The position numbers were made by a program, and so were the translations under genes. From contig OY986437.1 of NCBI GenBank assembly GCA_963920525.1, positions 111,220,715-111,284,714 of the forward strand: 64,000 bases of DNA, in the 5' to 3' direction. Shown in pieces: positions 58,691 to 64,000 of this stretch. This DNA comes from Dichetophora obliterata (Eukaryota; Arthropoda; Insecta; Diptera; Sciomyzidae). Every line of letters starts with the position of its first letter. The stretch's first letter is position 1. The notes beneath the pieces are model-generated. The model was not told where the DNA came from and searched no databases. It saw only the letters and a list, made by a program, of their open reading frames with translations.

Positions 58691-61280
58691 AAAATCATTT
58701 TAAATGATATATAAGTTTTTTTTCAAAATTTCCTATGATTTTTTTTTATTTTTGTGTTAAAAATGCCCGAACACAGGCACTTTGAGGGTTTTTGAAAAAC
58801 ATCAGTTTCAACAGCTATAACTTTTTGATCCGAGTTTTTTTTTTGTAATTTTTTTTACAAAATAGCTAGACTTTGCTATAGCACCATGGTATGTCGTTTT
58901 ATTCTTTAACTAGCTGATATACCCGGTGTTACTCGAGAGTCATTTATATAAACATTTTAACATACACTTCTCGATTAAATGTTTTTTAAAATCGGGAATA
59001 ATGAAATACATGTTGAATTTTATTTGAATTTTATTTTATTTAATTTTATTTATCCACCGTTTGCTAGGTAATTGAACGAACATTGATCCAAAAAAGTTTA
59101 GGAAAATTTTTGTTGTTGGTGGTTCCATCTCTTGCGGTGAGCTAATTGAATTCAAAGAAGCGGTACGAAAAACAGATTTTAAAAATTAAAAAGAATTTTT
59201 ATATTTACTCAATGTTAAAGCAAGCACAATTACCTTTTCAACAAAATAAAAATTATGATGGGACTCAATGCGTCCTTGAGATATGGACATTTTAACGTCT
59301 AAACAAAGATTTATATTAAAAAACATATTGAACTTTTTAACAAAAAAAATTTTAATGAAATATATTAAAAACAGCAGAGTTATTGGCATTAAAAGTAAAT
59401 ACTTTGATTTTCATATAATTTTTTTCTCATTATTAGCTATCAATGTTTTATGAAAATTCGTTGTGCTAAAAATGATTGTACCTACTAAAATTTCTAAAAA
59501 AAACTGGCAGTACTGCATTATTTTACTTTTTAAAAGTTTGGTAGCAATAGCATTTTCGCAAAATATTTCGCAAAACTTATCTGCTAGCTGCATAAGAACA
59601 TCAGATATTCTTCTGTAAGCAGAAAATAGCGCCACCTGTCTGTAATCCCAATCGTGTGGGGTTAAATTTGAAGAAACTTTTGCAAAAACATAATTCAGCT
59701 ATTCAACGCAAGGTGTACGTTTAGTTTGTACCCACACATCTTACACATGTGGCGCCATCTATCTGTAAATTTAACGCACATATCAAAACTAATGAAATAA
59801 TTGTGCTGACCAGATGCGCATATTTTTTTTTATATCGCCATATAGCTTAAACTGATTACATGAAAATATTAACTTTTACAGCATTCTTATTCACAGTCAT
59901 CTTTTCGATAAAATTGTGATATATATACAACATTTAAAGTACCATTGATAAAGAACTAATTGACAACGGTGACACAATAGTGAGAACAAATAGAGCCATC
60001 ACAACAAAACAAATTTAACAAGAGGGGCGGGGGGTGGGGAGGCAAAATATAAGTAAGATGATCACTATAAAGAAAATTTTGTATAATCCAAAATGTTCGT
60101 AATTACTTTAGACACACAACTGCATTCTTAGAGATATATGGGGACGTTCAAACTATATAGAGAATTTTAACACAAAACTAAGTTTTATTAATAGTCTGGT
60201 ATGAAAAATAGATTTTTAGCCATTACTTTTGATTGGAAAGAGATATTGGGGTAATTTTTTCACATAAATTATTTTTGAGACTTGACTTTTTTGTAAAAAA
60301 TATAAAAACAACATTTTGGAAAAAATAAATTTCGCGAAAAAAATCAAAGGGGGTTCCCTCGTTGTTTTGATGACAAAAACAGTAAAATAATTTTTGCGCT
60401 TAGCTGGAAGAATTTTTGCAAATAAATGCTATGTCATATGAAAAAGAACCAGATGTGCAATTTTTAATTGATTTCGTTTTTACAACAACAACAATTTTTG
60501 AGTCATTTTTTGAGTAAAAAGTCAATATTTTGGACCTTTTTTGACATAATCATAAAACATATATACACTGACTTAACGGTACAGTTCAACCTATTTTTGT
60601 GAAGTGATTTTATTGAACTTTTGAACAAAAAAAATTTGAATGAAATATATTAATGGACAGCGGAGATATTTGCATCGAAAGACCAAACTTTGATTTTCAT
60701 GTCGTTTTTTTCTCATTCTTAGGCAACGATGTTTTATGAAAAAGTCGTTATACTGAAAATTTCTCCAATTTTGAAGATATGTGAATGTTTTTGATGTCAA
60801 AATAACAAAAATTTTTTAAAATTAAATACAAAAAAATCTCTGATATTAAAAAGTTTTATAATAACAAAATTACCGTTAGTTGAAAAATTTCAGAGGGGGC
60901 GTGGCAAAAACTAAGTATGTAACATTTTAAGTTGGGATGTACTTAATATGTATACCTAGTTTGAACAAAATCCGTTGAGCCGTTTAGATTTGTATAAAGG
61001 TCAAACAAACAAACAAACAAACAGAAAATGAGTTTTATTACTATAGATATTGCATTTTCGTATTTTTGGGGATTCTGGGATTTTGGTGTCTGTTCAAAAG
61101 AGCTTATTTCGACATTTTATGATGTTGAAGAAAATTTAAAAAAGTCTAGTTCTTGTTGTACTTACAATTCTGAAGCTAATATATGATGTAAGCATGGATA
61201 AAAAAATTTTAATGGTTTCAAAGTTATAGAGATTTAAAATTTAAAAATATGTCCTTTTGTGCAGTCACTGAAGAAATAGG
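58691..61280. repeat. Family H copy 2, interrupted by family I copy 2
   Basis: Family H text inverted (gcactttgagggtttttgaa, cagctataactttttgatcc, ttacaaaatagctagac) stops near 58907. Related family H text seems to resume near 61050 (ctgggattttggtgtctg, ggtttcaaagttatagagat). Confidence 0.5.
58909..61050. repeat. Dispersed repeat family I, copy 2, with defined ends
   Basis: Begins tagctgatatacccggtgtt and ends with caaacaaacaaacaaacaga then gagttttattactatagata. This layout (tagctg..acccgg at one end, (caaa)n near the other) is common to a class of non-coding repeats in arthropods. I cannot assign it to LINE or Helitron by eye. It shares 54241-55460. Confidence 0.55.
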
Positions 61281-62079
61281 CATTTTTAATAAGGTTTTTA
61301 AGCATTTTATTAAATAAACTCAACAATAAAATATACTTAAGAAGTTTTCACAGAAATAATTAATTCAATAAATAGTAAGTGCTCTATGTCGGGCTCAATA
61401 CGTTCACATACTTCGTCGGATTCTCATTATAGTAATGAGGATTTATTGAGGAATTTCATGAGGATCTTGTAATAGAGTTTGTAAAAAAATTTGACGCAAA
61501 CACCAATTTTTGCCTTAGTAAAGTCATTATTTACTAATGGTGGTACCAAAAATAATATAGTTGAAATCAGAACATCATTGAAATCGTCAACATACTATGA
61601 TTGCCTCAACTATTAGTTGCAACAAAAATGATGTGGTTCTGTCAATCATGATAAATGTGAATATTATTATAGGGACAAACATATTAGAATTTTGAATGTT
61701 TGTCTGAACTATTCTTGGATTGTTGGCAAACGAAGCAGAACATAACCAAAAATGGAAAGAACTTATTGTGCCTGAACAGTTTGCAGGAAAACCTTTAACT
61801 TCATTCAGACACAATAAGTTTTATCGATTCCTGGCTATGTGCCGTTTCGTTTGTCAACTGTTCAATTATTGTGTTTTGTTTTAAATCGCCTTATCCTAAA
61901 AACAGCACGCAGAAAAGTGACATTTTCGACTTTAACTGTAGAAAACATATTTCTATTTACCGTAAATATATTTCGCAATTATGACCATATTTTGTTTATC
62001 ACACACATTGCTATTTTTGTGACAATGCACTTAATGTATCATGTTTATGAATGACATTAATCAGGCGAGCGGTAGTAGC
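61281..62079. other. Coding-like relics, not recognised
   Basis: Plus-strand 61386-61470 reads MSGSIRSHTSSDSHYSNEDL then a stop. 61730-61884 reads NEAEHNQKWKELIVPEQFAG continuing KPLTSFRHNKFYRFLAMCRF. Both look protein-like in composition but I cannot place them. They may be scraps of a transposase. Confidence 0.35.
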
Positions 62080-62275
62080 GGCTGTGGCATACTGGTAGTG
62101 TCCGTGGCTCGTAAGCGAAAAAGCCGCGGTTCAAACCCAGCTCGGACAGAAAAGGTTATCAAAAAGATTTTTCAATTGAATTAATATTTCTGTACAGCCC
62201 AGACCAATGGCAAACCTCTGGAGATATCTTAATTAATAGCTGTGGAAATTGGAGTGCATTAAAATAAAAAAAATA
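62080..62275 (+). repeat. tRNA-derived SINE
   Basis: A-box tggcatactgg and B-box ggttcaaaccc, 3' end cccagctcggacag, then an unrelated body and an A-rich tail (aaaataaaaaaaataaaa). tRNA head, body and A-rich tail in about 200 bp is SINE structure. The same head is recognisable at 38160-38225, and the same 3' half at 45495-45765. Confidence 0.65.
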
Positions 62276-62894
62276 AAATTACTGTTTCAATAATATTCTG
62301 GATCCTAAAAATAAATTCATAATATAGTTGTTGCAATCATTCTATTTTCGACCCAATAAGAAAATAATGATTGTTATAATAATATTTTGGTTCCTTCAAA
62401 AAAGTTCCTTTTTTAAATATAGTTGTTGTAATAATTTTATCATGATCAAAGCAAATTTTATATGTTTAAGAACATGCTAGCAACAATCATAATCCGAATC
62501 ATACTATGATCCTCTTAAAACATGGTTGTTGCAACTATGTTTTTTCCTCTGCGTGCATTTGATTAAATATTGTACAAAAACTAAAACCTTGTATGGAAAT
62601 TAGTCCCTTTTGTTCAAATATCTTCAAAACCACTTTTTCAGAATGCATATTTAGGCGCTTTTCAACAGAAACATAAACTTTTATGCACAAGGTATTGAAA
62701 AAATTTACGATTTTTTTAATTTTTTTTTTTTTGTGCAAATGATAGGATTAAATATTTTTAGTGCTAAGCCAAGTAGGAACTTTTGAACAGGCACTCCTCA
62801 TTTGTATTAAGTGTTGTTTCAGAAAATATTTCAACAACATTTCATTGCAATTTCTCAAATTTGGATTTTACAATTTTTTTTTTATTGAAACAAC
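62276..62894. other. No gene recognised
   Basis: AT-rich with several tagttgttgcaat-type motifs (62325, 62420, 62522) that may be a degenerate repeat. Confidence 0.35.
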
Positions 62895-62917
62895 AGGTTA
62901 GGTTAGGTTAGGTAATG
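62895..62917 (-). repeat. (taacc)n tail at the LINE 3' end
   Basis: Four ggtta units on the plus strand (cctaa on the minus), just downstream of the LINE coding end and followed by an A-rich stretch. Probably the simple-repeat 3' tail of the LINE. Confidence 0.6.
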
Positions 62918-62929
62918 GTGGCTGAGCCG

Positions 62930-64000
62930 ATAGACGACTCGTACACTTAGGCCAGTGCAGGCCCGTTCTGATACCACATGATCTCTTTAAAAACCTAATA
63001 GAGATTTCCCTCCTCAAACCAGTTCGAGCGGATAATGAATTTAAGGATATGCTTGATTTCCAGGCATGAGACTTCGGCAAGTTCATTTAAAAAGGGAAGG
63101 CCCAGAGTTGCCATTCTCCTTTTAGCTAGAGCCGGACATTCGCAGAGGAGGTGCTGAACGTTTTCTACCTCCTCCTCACATCTGCAGCTTCTGCAGAAAT
63201 CGTTTGATGCAACTCCCAACCGAAGGGCATGCGCTCCGATCAGGCAGTGACCCGTTAGGATTCCTACTATTTTTGACAGGTTTACCCTGCTTAAACTCAA
63301 GCAGTGAGTTAGTGCGTTTTAAGTCGTAGATAGGATATGTTAGCTTAGTTATCCTACATGTATCAAGGCGTTCCCAGCGTTCTTGTGCAAGACCTAAGGA
63401 TCTGTTCTTGCACTGGAGTTTTAAAGGAGGAAATGGGTATACCAATTAAGTCCTCATTTAAGAGGGTGTTAGAGGTCGTACCCTTCCTTGCCAATTCGTC
63501 GGCCAAATTGTTGCCCTCGATATCCCTGTGTCCGGGTACCCATATGAGGTGAATGCTGAGTAGCCTTGCCATCTCGTTAAGAAATTTGCGGCACTCAGTG
63601 AGTGTTTTAGAGTTGTCAATATTTGAGTTCAGTGCTTTCAGTGCAGCTTGGCTATCTGAAAAGATGGAAATACTTTTTCCTTCAAGGTCTTTTTGACCTA
63701 GAATCCTAGTGGTTTCATGAATAGCCATAATTTCCGCTTGGTAGACACTACAATAGTTTGAAAGTCTAAAAGACGCTTCGATTTCGAGATCCTGGGAGTA
63801 GATACCTCCACCTACTTGTTCTCGAAGTTTGGATCCATCTGTGAAGATTTTTATGGCGGAGGTTTTAAGGGGGATTTTGTTTGCCCAGTCTAGCCGTGAA
63901 GGGATGAAAACTACATAGTTCTTTTCAAGATTTAAGCACGGCACACAGTAGTCTGTTTTGTCGGGTGCAGACGAGTTCAGAATAATTGTGTGGCCGCAGT
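62930..64000 (-). pseudogene. LINE ORF2 C-terminus with RNase H domain, cut by window edge
   Basis: On the minus strand the frame is open from the window edge to 63363. RNase H: IKIFTDGSKLREQVGGGIYS (first D), SVYQAEIMAIHETTRIL (E), SISIFSDSQAALKALNS (D), IHLIWVPGHRDIEGNNLADE (last D), so the D-E-D-D set is complete. It degrades RNA in RNA-DNA hybrids during reverse transcription. Past the domain, frameshifts occur near 63420 (to GLAQERWERLDTCRITKLTY) and near 63300 (to VGILTGHCLIGAHALRLGVA). A C-terminal Cys/His motif follows, CRSCRCEEEVENVQHLLCEC, and the protein ends SNWFEEGNLY. RNase H after the RT marks I, R1 or LOA-type LINEs. The reverse transcriptase itself should lie beyond the right edge. 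Confidence 0.9.

Noticed and set aside
62085..62155. Possible tRNA gene on the plus strand
   Set aside because: Poor cloverleaf, and it is followed by a SINE-like body and A-rich tail.
1..64000. CRISPR array, prokaryotic operon or phage-like system
   Set aside because: No regularly spaced repeats with unique spacers and no bacterial gene structure; the DNA is plainly from an insect nucleus.

Overview
This window looks like about 64 kb of AT-rich nuclear DNA from a higher fly (Diptera, Schizophora). Three things suggest this: an exon nearly identical to fly protein kinase N (Pkn), two mariners of the DD41D type known from tephritid and other flies, and a dense mix of Tc1/mariner, hAT, piggyBac, Helitron and LINE remnants in AT-rich non-coding DNA. 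There are no bacterial features. Host coding sequence is very sparse, and nearly everything that can be identified is mobile-element debris, much of it nested.

Host gene. The only confident host exon is 3928-4246 on the minus strand: the first HR1 (Rho-binding) domain of Pkn, with matching splice sites. A second minus-strand exon at 11865-12164 encodes 100 residues and ends with a phase-0 donor that fits the phase-0 acceptor of the HR1 exon. I infer it is an alternative Pkn first coding exon, with its own 5' UTR-like sequence up to about 12.78 kb. A third region with the texture of a minus-strand 5' UTR or promoter lies at 42.5-43.35 kb. It could be a distal Pkn promoter or belong to another gene. 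If it is Pkn, most of the window is Pkn intron.

Layout. 0.7-3.7 kb: a foldback element, a copy of a MITE family seen again at 47-48 kb, and a LINE reverse-transcriptase remnant. 4.2-11.9 kb (inferred Pkn intron): a large inverted-repeat element with a palindromic MITE inside, a dead TTF-type hAT transposase interrupted by another hAT-type MITE, and two further MITEs. 13-16.5 kb: a foldback with ~340 bp arms, a 12-bp satellite, and a 2.0 kb hAT element inserted in that satellite with a perfect 8-bp target duplication. 21-24.5 kb: an older inverted-repeat element carrying three separate later insertions (a Tc1, a TA-type MITE and a hAT). 26.5-34.5 kb: a hAT-type MITE, two deleted DD41D mariners and a Helitron helicase fragment. 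35.3-38.7 kb: GTAAT-rich repeats holding a pogo/Tigger element with its own MITE, plus a Tc1 remnant with a tRNA-like insertion. 39.2-40.8 kb: a Minos-like Tc1 element that appears complete, with an open transposase split by one 55-bp intron and long terminal repeats of IR/DR design. 41.6-62 kb: many non-autonomous elements (piggyBac-type with TTAA, a PIF-like one with TTA, tRNA-like SINEs) and two long dispersed repeats, one inserted in the other. 62.9-64 kb: the RNase H end of a LINE, running off the right edge.

The genes here do not form a pathway. The value of the window lies in the Pkn 5' structure, the Minos-like element, and the insertion order that can be read from target-site duplications.
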